Origin: Chloroflexota bacterium
Lineage (GTDB): Bacteria > Chloroflexota > Anaerolineae > J102
Assembly (NCBI GenBank): GCA_003353825.1
Contig: PIVW01000041.1
Location: forward strand, 1-20,566
Reading direction: 5' to 3'
Length of the DNA: 20,566 nucleotides
Both the position numbers and the translations under genes were made by a program. Positions 14,661-20,566 of this stretch are shown here, piece by piece (the stretch's first letter is position 1; each line of letters starts with the position of its first letter). Under the pieces are notes generated by a model. That model was not told the origin of the DNA and searched no databases. It saw only the letters and a list, made by a program, of their open reading frames with translations.

Positions 14661-14665
14661 ATACT
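14660..14665 (+). promoter_or_regulatory. Candidate -10 element for a leaderless P-type ATPase transcript
   Basis: TATACT ends nine bases before the ATG at 14675, which would place the transcription start at or within a few bases of the start codon. No -35-like hexamer is visible 17 bases upstream, where the terminator stem lies. No ribosome site precedes the ATG (leader CTCCCCCTTCT). Confidence 0.35.
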
Positions 14666-14674
14666 CCCCCTTCT

Positions 14675-17215
14675 ATGGCTCTCCCTGAAATGCAAGGTCT
14701 CACAAGTCAACAGATAGAAGGACAACGCAAGGCCGGGCTTGGCAATGATATCAAGCTCAAAAGCAGTCGTTCTTATTGGGATATCATCAAGACCAATGTG
14801 TTTCACCCGGTCAATATCGTTCTGTATGTAATCGGCTTCGGCATGTTGGCGGTTGGCGATACACGCAGCGCTGTCATGGTGGTAGGGCTAGTCGTGTTCA
14901 ATGCGGTGGTCGGAATCATTCAGGAGGTGCGGTCGAAGCACAAGCTGGATGAGATCGCACTATTGGCCCGGGCTAAGGTCGCTGTCATACGTGATGGCGG
15001 CGAACAAATCATCGACCCTGAAGAATTGGTTCAGGGTGACTTGTTGGTCATTCGCGCCGGTGATCAGATCCCGGTAGATGGCGCCATCGTCGGTGATGGC
15101 AAGATCGAAGTCGATGAATCCACCCTGACTGGTGAATCTGACCTGATTCCCAAAAAGAGTGAGGATGAAGTCCTAAGCGGCAGTTTCTGCATTACCGGTG
15201 AGACTGTGATCGAGGCCACGCGCGTGGGAGAGAAGAGTTTCGCCAACACATTGACCCAGAACGCGCGGGAATTCAAACTCGAGTTCACACCCTTGCAACG
15301 TGATGTCAACCGTTTGTTGCGCATACTGCTGCTCATTGTCGTTTTCTTTACAATCCTGGCCGTGTTGGGGCTCTTTTTGGGCGATGTGCCCTTCAATGCC
15401 TGGTTACAAGTCATGGCCGTTATCACAGGCTCGATATCGGCAGGTCTACTCACTTTGATCACGCTCAATTATTCGTGGGGCGCAGTCACCATCGGCCAAA
15501 AAGGTGGATTGGTACAGCAGATCAATGCCATCGAATCGTTGAGCAATGTATCTGTGTTATGTACCGATAAAACCGGGACCCTGACTACAAACAACATCCA
15601 GTATCACGATGTCTACCCTGCAGGCATCGATAAAAGTGAATTGGAGCAATTGCTAGGTGGTTTCGCTGCCGGCGCCTCCAGTACCAACAAAACCAGCCAG
15701 GCCTTGCTAGATGCCTTGCCCGGTGTGCAACATACTGCGTTCGACGAAGTTCTCTTTTCATCCGCGCGTAAGTGGTCGGCGCTGTCTTTCGCCAGCGCAA
15801 GTGGTGATGGGCGAGAGTCTCTGCGAGGTATCTATGTCCTGGGCGCGTTGGAAATGCTGGAATCGTACTTCAGTATAGATGAAGCTGCTCTGTCGAAATT
15901 GCAAGAGTGGTCGGACCAGGGACTGCGGGTGTTGGTCTTTGCCGGAAATCGGGATCTCACAACCTTGCATGATGACAACGATCTTCCGCTGCTCCCACCA
16001 CTTACACTTTTAGGCGTCGTCAGTTTCAGCGACGAACTGCGACCGCATCTGCGAGAAACCCTCGGCGCCTTTACCGACAATGGCGTTCGGCTCAAGGTCA
16101 TCTCCGGCGATAACCCACAGACAGTTGCCGCTCTGGCCAAACAGGCCGGACTGCCGGGGGATCTCAAAGCCGTGTCGGGGCCAGAACTGGCTGAGATGAA
16201 CGAGAATGAATTCGCTTCGACAGCGGCGGAAGCCACCGTTTTTGGACGCATCACGCCGCAGCAGAAGGAAAATCTTGTGACCGCTCTGCGCGGCCAAGGC
16301 GAGTATGTAGCTATGATAGGCGATGGCGTCAATGATGTTCTGTCGCTGAAAAAGGCCAATCTTGGTATTGCCATGGAGAGTGGCAGCACGGCGACTCGAT
16401 CCGTGGCAGCCATGGTCCTCATGGGTGATTCCTTCGCAGCCATGCCTTCTGCACTTACAGAGGGCCAGCGCATTGTAGGGGCAATTCAGAACATCCTCAA
16501 GCTCTTTATGGTGACGGTATTTGCCTTGCTGCTGCTCATTGTGGGCATCACCATCCTCAACCTCGGTTTTCCCTTCACCGCCTTGCAGAACTCTTTACTC
16601 TCCTTCTTTGCTCGTGGCGCACCTCCATTCATTCTGTCGATTTCAGCCATGGCAGTTGTGCGGCGCGCCAGCCTTTCGCACGGCATCATTCATTTCACAC
16701 TGCCGGCCAGCTTTACCATCTTCCTCTTCGGCCTGTTTATCTATATCGGCGCCCTTTATCTGGTGCAGCACCAACTGGTAGAGCTAACGATCACGCCCGA
16801 GATGATGGCGATGATGGAGCGTACGGCTGCCGTTCAGCCCGGCACCATGACGAGTGCAGATTTCTATGCAGCGGCCACACTGTTCACCGCCCAAACCGCT
16901 CTGGTAACCTGGTTTGTACTGACCGGCATCCTGATCATGGTATTTGCCGAGCCTCCCAGTCGTTGGTTTGCAGGCGGCTCCGAGCACCATGGTCGCAATT
17001 GGCTGCCGGTGATTGCAGCAGTGGTGCTGATCATCCTCTACCTGGTCATTCTGGCCCTGCCGGGATTACGTTCCTTCTTCCAGCTTATGCCTTTGCCAAC
17101 AGCGTTCTTGATCGCTATCGCCGCCCTCACGGTCATTTGGGTTATTGTCCAGCGTTGGATCTGGCGAAGGCGTTGGCTTGAAAATTTCCTTGATTTGGAC
17201 GACCCTGCTAGTTAG
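14675..17215 (+). CDS. Cation-transporting P-type ATPase (HAD-IC type, CtpE-like)
   Basis: An 846-residue ATP-driven ion pump. The order is the usual one: actuator domain with T-G-E-S (residues 152-155), M4, phosphorylation motif D-K-T-G-T-L-T with Asp298, nucleotide domain, I-S-G-D-N-P-Q-T, hinge G-D-G-V-N-D (549-554), then a membrane region with about six further helices. The N-terminal half begins with a short cation-ATPase N motif (G-L-T-S...G-L-G-N). General similarity is to Mycobacterium CtpE, reported as a calcium transporter, so calcium is a guess. The M4 motif, normally P-E-G-L, here reads S-A-G-L (Ser255-Ala256), which removes the usual ion-binding Glu. The start ATG 14675 lacks a ribosome site; ATG 14690 is an alternative. 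The next gene lies 21 bases downstream. Confidence 0.93.
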   Translation: MALPEMQGLTSQQIEGQRKAGLGNDIKLKSSRSYWDIIKTNVFHPVNIVLYVIGFGMLAVGDTRSAVMVVGLVVFNAVVGIIQEVRSKHKLDEIALLARAKVAVIRDGGEQIIDPEELVQGDLLVIRAGDQIPVDGAIVGDGKIEVDESTLTGESDLIPKKSEDEVLSGSFCITGETVIEATRVGEKSFANTLTQNAREFKLEFTPLQRDVNRLLRILLLIVVFFTILAVLGLFLGDVPFNAWLQVMAVITGSISAGLLTLITLNYSWGAVTIGQKGGLVQQINAIESLSNVSVLCTDKTGTLTTNNIQYHDVYPAGIDKSELEQLLGGFAAGASSTNKTSQALLDALPGVQHTAFDEVLFSSARKWSALSFASASGDGRESLRGIYVLGALEMLESYFSIDEAALSKLQEWSDQGLRVLVFAGNRDLTTLHDDNDLPLLPPLTLLGVVSFSDELRPHLRETLGAFTDNGVRLKVISGDNPQTVAALAKQAGLPGDLKAVSGPELAEMNENEFASTAAEATVFGRITPQQKENLVTALRGQGEYVAMIGDGVNDVLSLKKANLGIAMESGSTATRSVAAMVLMGDSFAAMPSALTEGQRIVGAIQNILKLFMVTVFALLLLIVGITILNLGFPFTALQNSLLSFFARGAPPFILSISAMAVVRRASLSHGIIHFTLPASFTIFLFGLFIYIGALYLVQHQLVELTITPEMMAMMERTAAVQPGTMTSADFYAAATLFTAQTALVTWFVLTGILIMVFAEPPSRWFAGGSEHHGRNWLPVIAAVVLIILYLVILALPGLRSFFQLMPLPTAFLIAIAALTVIWVIVQRWIWRRRWLENFLDLDDPAS

Positions 17216-17236
17216 ATTACACACTCGATCCCCCCT

Positions 17237-17797
17237 ATGAAATTCTGGATAACACTGATCCGTGGTTTGTTTGCCCTCGTTCTGGGGGTGGCGTTGCTCA
17301 TCCAACCTGACAAAGCGCGCCCGATTTTGGCTAATTTTATGGGCATGTATTGGTTGGCCAGCGGCATCGTAAGCTTTCGGTTTGGCGGTAGTGGCGAACG
17401 CTCTAAAGGATTGACGATTTTCGTCGCAATCATCGGGGTGCTCGCCGGAATTGCAATGCTGGGCCGGGGTGTTACAAGAAACCTCTATGCTGAGGATGTC
17501 GTCATAAGCTTGCTGGGTGTGATTGTTTTGTTGACGGGTTTCATCCATGCCTTTCACGGCGTTAGGGAGCGCGGTACGGCAGCCCGTCACCGTTCCTGGA
17601 CCAGTGTATTCTTGGGTGTTTTTGAGATGGTTCTAGGTCTCAGCCTTATTTTCACCCCTCTGGATAACAGTCCTGTTCTCTATTTTGCAGCTGCTATTTG
17701 GGCGTTTATCGGTGGCGCCATCCTGATCGGGGATGCGCTAAGTGAGAGGGCTCGGATCCAAGGACCGCCACCGGAAGAATCCGCATCGAAAGTTTAG
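17237..17797 (+). CDS. DUF308/HdeD-like membrane protein
   Basis: A 186-residue protein with six hydrophobic segments in three hairpins: about 4-22, 32-50, 58-78, 87-110, 122-142 and 150-168. The repeated pattern R-G-L-F-A-L-V-L-G-V-A-L-L-I-Q-P, then later F-L-G-V-F-E-M-V-L-G-L-S-L-I-F-T-P, is typical of DUF308 repeats. HdeD of E. coli (acid resistance) is the best-known member; the function here is unknown. The tail is polar with P-P-P-E-E. It begins 21 bases after the ATPase stop in the same direction. The leader CGATCCCCCCT has no ribosome site, so translation probably depends on coupling or on an S1-type interaction. It probably shares the ATPase transcript. Confidence 0.82.
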   Translation: MKFWITLIRGLFALVLGVALLIQPDKARPILANFMGMYWLASGIVSFRFGGSGERSKGLTIFVAIIGVLAGIAMLGRGVTRNLYAEDVVISLLGVIVLLTGFIHAFHGVRERGTAARHRSWTSVFLGVFEMVLGLSLIFTPLDNSPVLYFAAAIWAFIGGAILIGDALSERARIQGPPPEESASKV

Positions 17798-17830
17798 GCT
17801 TACGTACCGATCACAGGGTCGTCACTCGCA

Positions 17831-17860
17831 ATGACATATGTTACACTCCCCTCATATATC
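17831..17860 (+). promoter_or_regulatory. Candidate promoter for the DUF4203-YugP pair
   Basis: ATGACA (17831-17836) and TATATC (17855-17860) are 18 bases apart. The -10 lies about 28 bases before the ATG at 17889, which has a strong GGGAGG site (17879-17884) four bases upstream. Pattern match only. Confidence 0.35.
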
Positions 17861-17888
17861 GTTCCATTCCAATCCATAGGGAGGAATC

Positions 17889-18533
17889 ATGCTGTCTGTT
17901 ATCCTTGCGGCGCTTTTTGCGCTTCTGATTGGCTCTGCCCTTAGTTTTTTAGGGTATCGCCTGTTTCTGGTCTTCCTGCCCATCATTGGCTTTTTCGCAG
18001 GCCTGTGGTTAGGGGTACAAGGGATGTCGGCCCTTTTTGGTGACGGCTTTCTTGTGACCACCAGCGGTTTAGTCGTCGGTTTTATCCTGGGTCTTATCCT
18101 TGCTGTGCTCTCCTATCTGTTCTATTTTGCAGGCGTAATCATTGTCGCCGCTGTGATCGGCTACGGACTGGGCGCCAGTCTTATGGCTGCTATTGGTTTT
18201 GATTCAGGCCTGATCATGGCCCTGGTCGGCATCGGTTTTGCCCTGGTTGTCGCCGTACTTACACTGGCGCTAAACCTGCAAAAGTATGTCATCATCGTTC
18301 TGACGGCTCTGGCCGGCGCCAACGCCATAGTATTGAGTATACTCTTATTGATCAATCGCGTATCGCTCGATGAGGTAGCAGGCGCCGGCAACACCGTTCA
18401 ACCTATTTTACAAAATTCATGGTTCTGGGCCATCGCCTGGCTGATCGTCGCCATCGCCGGCGTTGTCGTTCAGATCCGCACCAATCGAACCTATACTTTC
18501 GAAAAAGCCACGTACGTCGAGTCTTGGGGGTAA
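17889..18533 (+). CDS. DUF4203 (TM7S3/TMEM198-like) membrane protein
   Basis: A 214-residue integral membrane protein with about seven hydrophobic segments. The segment containing G-Y-R-L-F-L-V-F-L-P-I-I-G-F-F-A-G, followed by many Gly-rich helices, fits the DUF4203/TMEM198 N-terminal pattern. Family assignment comes from pattern recognition rather than alignment, and no catalytic residues are apparent. The C-terminal tail after the last helix is short and charged. The ribosome site GGGAGG is strong and the start is secure. The stop is six bases before the zinc peptidase start, so the two form a two-gene unit; whether this protein assists the peptidase is unknown. Confidence 0.75.
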   Translation: MLSVILAALFALLIGSALSFLGYRLFLVFLPIIGFFAGLWLGVQGMSALFGDGFLVTTSGLVVGFILGLILAVLSYLFYFAGVIIVAAVIGYGLGASLMAAIGFDSGLIMALVGIGFALVVAVLTLALNLQKYVIIVLTALAGANAIVLSILLLINRVSLDEVAGAGNTVQPILQNSWFWAIAWLIVAIAGVVVQIRTNRTYTFEKATYVESWG

Positions 18534-18539
18534 AAAACA

Positions 18540-19229
18540 ATGTTCTATATTGATCCTGTCTATTTTTGGTATGTTCTCATACCCACGCTGATCATCTCGA
18601 TTGGCGTTCAGATTTATCTAAAATCAACCACATCGAAGTGGAGCCAGATTGCCAATGGCTCGAACCTCGCCGGAGCGCTGGTAGCACATCAGCTTTTTAC
18701 TAAAACCTCACTTAATGGCATTCCTATACAACATATCTCCGGCAATATGACAGATCACTTTGATCCTGGCGCCGATGTTGTGCGGCTGTCAGATACCACC
18801 TATAAAAGGACATCAGTAGCGGCCATGGCCATCACAGCCCATGAATTGGGCCATGTACAACAATACCAGACCGGATCGGGCCTGATCAAAATGAGAGGCT
18901 TTCTTCTCCCTGCCCTTCAATTCAGCCCGACCATCTCCTACATCTCGATCCTGTTTGGAATTTGGTTCAATATGACGGGATTGTTGTACATCGGCATCAT
19001 CTTCTTCGCGCTCATGGTGCTATTTTCGATCCTGACACTACCTGTCGAGCTTGACGCCAGCCGCCGGGGTCTAAAGCTGCTAGACGAGGCAGGCCTGATG
19101 GTGACAGATGAAGATCGTAGCGGTTCAAGTGCAGTCTTAAGAGCCGCCGCCCTCACCTATCTGGCTGCAGCGGTTACTTCTATCCTACAACTGCTTTATT
19201 ATATCAGCATCGCCAAACGGCGAGGCTAG
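18540..19229 (+). CDS. YugP-type membrane zinc metallopeptidase
   Basis: A 229-residue membrane metallopeptidase of the YugP/Zn_peptidase_2 family (PF04298). An N-terminal membrane anchor (about 6-26) precedes the catalytic domain. That domain contains D-H-F-D-P-G, V-V-R-L-S and A-I-T-A-H-E-L-G-H-V-Q-Q-Y, where His101, Glu102 and His105 form the HExxH zinc motif. Downstream are two membrane helices (about 122-165) ending in L-P-V-E-L-D-A-S-R-R, the conserved segment thought to supply the third zinc ligand. A last helix follows (about 203-224). Length matches the family (about 225-230). Natural substrates are not known. GGGGG in the end of the preceding gene is the likely ribosome site. No homologue of a regulator is adjacent. 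Confidence 0.93.
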   Translation: MFYIDPVYFWYVLIPTLIISIGVQIYLKSTTSKWSQIANGSNLAGALVAHQLFTKTSLNGIPIQHISGNMTDHFDPGADVVRLSDTTYKRTSVAAMAITAHELGHVQQYQTGSGLIKMRGFLLPALQFSPTISYISILFGIWFNMTGLLYIGIIFFALMVLFSILTLPVELDASRRGLKLLDEAGLMVTDEDRSGSSAVLRAAALTYLAAAVTSILQLLYYISIAKRRG

Positions 19230-19272
19230 GTGCTTCCACACACAAGTTGCTAGAGGTTCCTCGATGAGATAG

Positions 19273-19386
19273 GAACACTATTTCACGCGCCATCCCATAT
19301 TCCGCGTTGTAGTGATATGGATTGTGAAAGCGCTTACCCTATTGCTGATGGCTTGGCTGCTAGACGGCATCCGCATCGAGGGCTAA
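19273..19386 (+). pseudogene. N-terminal stub of a PF04020 (phage holin family 4) membrane protein
   Basis: This 37-codon frame reads V-V-V-I-W-I-V-K-A-L-T-L-L-L, then M-A-W-L-L-D-G-I-R-I-E-G, and stops at TAA (19384-19386). It fits the first membrane helix and following turn of PF04020 proteins, which normally continue with a second helix after the same turn. No continuation is visible in any plus frame. A stop lies directly before the open stretch, and the only internal start is GTG at 19309. This looks like a gene cut at its 19386 side. Confidence 0.6.
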
Positions 19387-19597
19387 TATAAATCTCCTAG
19401 TTCTGACGAATTCTGTGGATCACCGAAATAACCCATTTGGGCTATGCCTATGTTGTGTATGATTGCAATATGCAGCCTCAATAGTGGATGTCAGCTTACA
19501 ATCTTGCACTCGCAGACGCAGACGCAGACGCTCATTTCGTGTCGATCCACAGAAAACGATAGAACCAGGCAATACTCGTGTCGCGGGAATGGCGCTA
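19387..19597. other. Non-coding junction region
   Basis: With 19230-19272 and the stub above, this completes a 368-base stretch without an intact gene. I see only the short hexamer repeat at 19511-19528 and chance open frames. It separates a plus-strand gene stub from a minus-strand gene stub. Confidence 0.5.
19511..19528 (+). repeat. Short tandem repeat (CGCAGA)x3
   Basis: Three exact hexamers in a row, followed by a partial CGC. A minor slippage site within non-coding sequence. Confidence 0.8.
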
Positions 19598-19834
19598 CTA
19601 CATCCCTTCCAGCGGCATGGGTATGAGATTCCGTTGGCCACTGGCACGAATGGTAGCAGGTTCGATTACTGCCGGTGGTTCACCGATGGCTGACATGTGG
19701 TTAAGCAACCTTTCCCGCATCTCGTCGGCAATCACTCGCAGTGACTCTATGCTGGCCAGGTTATTGAGTTCGTATGGATCGCTCTGCAGATCGTAAAGAT
19801 ACTGTTCGATATAGTGATCGGCGTCCATTTTCAT
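19598..19834 (-). pseudogene. C-terminal fragment of a sulfatase
   Basis: This 78-residue frame contains Y-L-Y-D-L-Q-S-D-P-Y-E-L-N-N-L-A, a hallmark of the sulfatase C-terminal subdomain. A helix and G-E-P-P-A-V-I-E-P-A follow, as at the ends of these enzymes. The catalytic N-terminal domain, including the formylglycine C/S-x-P-x-R site and the metal-binding Asp residues, is absent. Reading upstream, a TAA stands directly before the first ATG (19832-19834), and a different protein's end follows at 19840. About 400 residues of a normal sulfatase (roughly 450-550) are missing. The fragment cannot be catalytic. Together with the GH42 gene at the left it hints at a polysaccharide-degrading locus that has been broken up. 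Confidence 0.75.
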
Positions 19835-19839
19835 TTACA

Positions 19840-20566
19840 TCACAGGTTGTACAATTGGCAATGCAAGCGGAACCAGTAGGTGAAGGTGGCTAGTGAGGGT
19901 TGCTGTGGGGTATTAGTAGGGGTGTTGGTGGGAGTATTACTTGGGACATCGGCAGGAAGAGTGAGAGTAGCTGTGGGAGTGGGGGTAGGTGCGGTGCAAG
20001 TACAGTTTTCTTCAACACATTCTGGCAATTGACATACTGCACCGGCACACTTTAAGTCACCTGAACAATCGTCTTCTCCAGAACATGTGCAACCACTCCA
20101 ATCACCCGTAGCACAGTCACAAAGAGGGCATGTTTCTTCGCAGCTAATTGCAGAAGAGGAATTCTCTCTAGCATCAAATGTTTTTACATCTGATCGAAAA
20201 GTTGTACCCCTATCAGATAAACAACTAACAGCATTGTTAGGTGCAGAGCTCCACGTATTACCATATTCGATAGCGCCTGATCCAGCCTTGACAATCTGAT
20301 ACCAAAAAGGAGGTTTGTTACATTGAACAGAAGGACTGACGTTATAAGCACTATAACAACTACCGAAACAAGTGTAGTCAGATTTACAGAAGCTCACTGG
20401 CCCTTCACAGCCCGCACAGGTGCTATCATTCACCCAGCTCCAAGAGAAATTGATATAGTTCTTATTCCCATCTAAGGAACAACTGACTAATGGGTCGAGG
20501 GGAGGCACGTCATCGATCCTTGGTGTGGGGGTGGGTGTGTTGGTGGGGGTGTTGGTGGCGGTGGGG
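19840..20566 (-). CDS. Cys-rich secreted-type protein with Thr/Pro linkers (partial, runs off right edge)
   Basis: The frame is open to the right edge; the internal GTG at 20508 is not a credible start. The visible part reads N to C: a Thr/Pro/Asn linker (T-N-T-P repeats), a domain of about 140 residues with many Cys, a tight Cys cluster C-P-L-C-D-C, and C-T-C-S-G-E-D-D-C. A second linker with P-T-P-T-P-T and T-N-T-P repeats follows, then a short hydrophobic tail. I count 21 Cys in the 222 codons after 20508. Such proteins are usually exported and disulfide-bonded; the signal peptide, if any, is outside the window. No catalytic family is recognised. Base composition is low (20 G/C among 20161-20220) against GC-rich neighbours, suggesting foreign origin or a contig join. 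The style recalls proteins of candidate phyla such as Microgenomates. Confidence 0.65.
   Translation of the reverse strand, partial: PTATNTPTNTPTPTPRIDDVPPLDPLVSCSLDGNKNYINFSWSWVNDSTCAGCEGPVSFCKSDYTCFGSCYSAYNVSPSVQCNKPPFWYQIVKAGSGAIEYGNTWSSAPNNAVSCLSDRGTTFRSDVKTFDARENSSSAISCEETCPLCDCATGDWSGCTCSGEDDCSGDLKCAGAVCQLPECVEENCTCTAPTPTPTATLTLPADVPSNTPTNTPTNTPQQPSLATFTYWFRLHCQLYNL

Noticed and set aside
15832..16473. 213-codon minus-strand frame inside the P-type ATPase
   Set aside because: It is antisense to conserved ATPase motifs with Ser/Arg-rich low-complexity translation; a shadow frame.
19273..19386. Evidence for a prophage from the holin-like name
   Set aside because: PF04020 proteins are common chromosomal membrane proteins, and no phage structural, lysis or integrase gene is present.
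1..20566. tRNA, rRNA, toxin-antitoxin, restriction or other defence genes
   Set aside because: None of the intergenic regions shows a tRNA cloverleaf or rRNA sequence, and no coding frame matches a defence or toxin family.

Overview
The window looks like a piece of a free-living bacterial chromosome of moderate GC, most likely Chloroflexota (Anaerolineae/Caldilineae-like). That assignment is an inference from the gene mix: a GH42 beta-galactosidase, a seven-membrane-helix LiaS/NarL-type sensor kinase, a CtpE-like P-type ATPase, YugP, MarC and DUF4203 proteins, and intergenic short-period repeats. No marker gene, rRNA or tRNA is present to settle it. Shine-Dalgarno sites are variable. Some are strong (AAGGAGG, GGGAGG), while two neighbouring genes have C-rich leaders without one.

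Layout. 1-1812: a GH42 beta-galactosidase, cut by the left edge and split into two frames by a net +1 shift in an AG run. 2028-5934 (minus strand): a membrane-coiled coil-membrane protein, then a compact mscS - DUF2252 - YqhA operon read leftward from about 6000. 6232-10398 (plus): a tight run of PfkB sugar kinase, GT1-type glycosyltransferase, sensor kinase and NarL-type response regulator, with gaps or overlaps of a few bases. 10574-13006: a receiver-only protein lacking the usual acidic pocket, overlapping an MFS transporter by ATGA, then a MarC-family membrane protein. 13230-14550: a GNAT acetyltransferase and a 97-residue membrane protein. 14675-19229: a P-type ATPase, a DUF308/HdeD-like protein, a DUF4203-like protein and a YugP zinc peptidase. 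19273-20566: decayed or foreign material, with an N-terminal stub of a PF04020 'phage holin' protein, a C-terminal stub of a sulfatase, and a Cys-rich Pro/Thr-linker protein of lower GC running off the right edge.

Non-coding structure is rich. A dispersed repeat of about 160-215 bases occurs twice in opposite orientation (2833-3047 and 13943-14100). A 12-bp inverted repeat encloses a small perfect palindrome after the response regulator (10406-10470). Octamer-based tandem repeats with three alternative pairing partners lie between the MFS gene and marC (12282-12362). A strong hairpin terminator ends against the P-type ATPase start.

How the parts may work together (inference): much of the window concerns the envelope and stress, with osmotic release (MscS), ion pumping (P-type ATPase), efflux (MFS), small membrane proteins and a membrane metallopeptidase. 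One two-component system sits beside a glycosylation pair. I see no convincing defence system, CRISPR array, prophage or complete transposon. The most unusual items are the pocketless receiver coupled to an MFS gene, the altered M4 motif of the P-type ATPase, the repeat family, and the mosaic right end.
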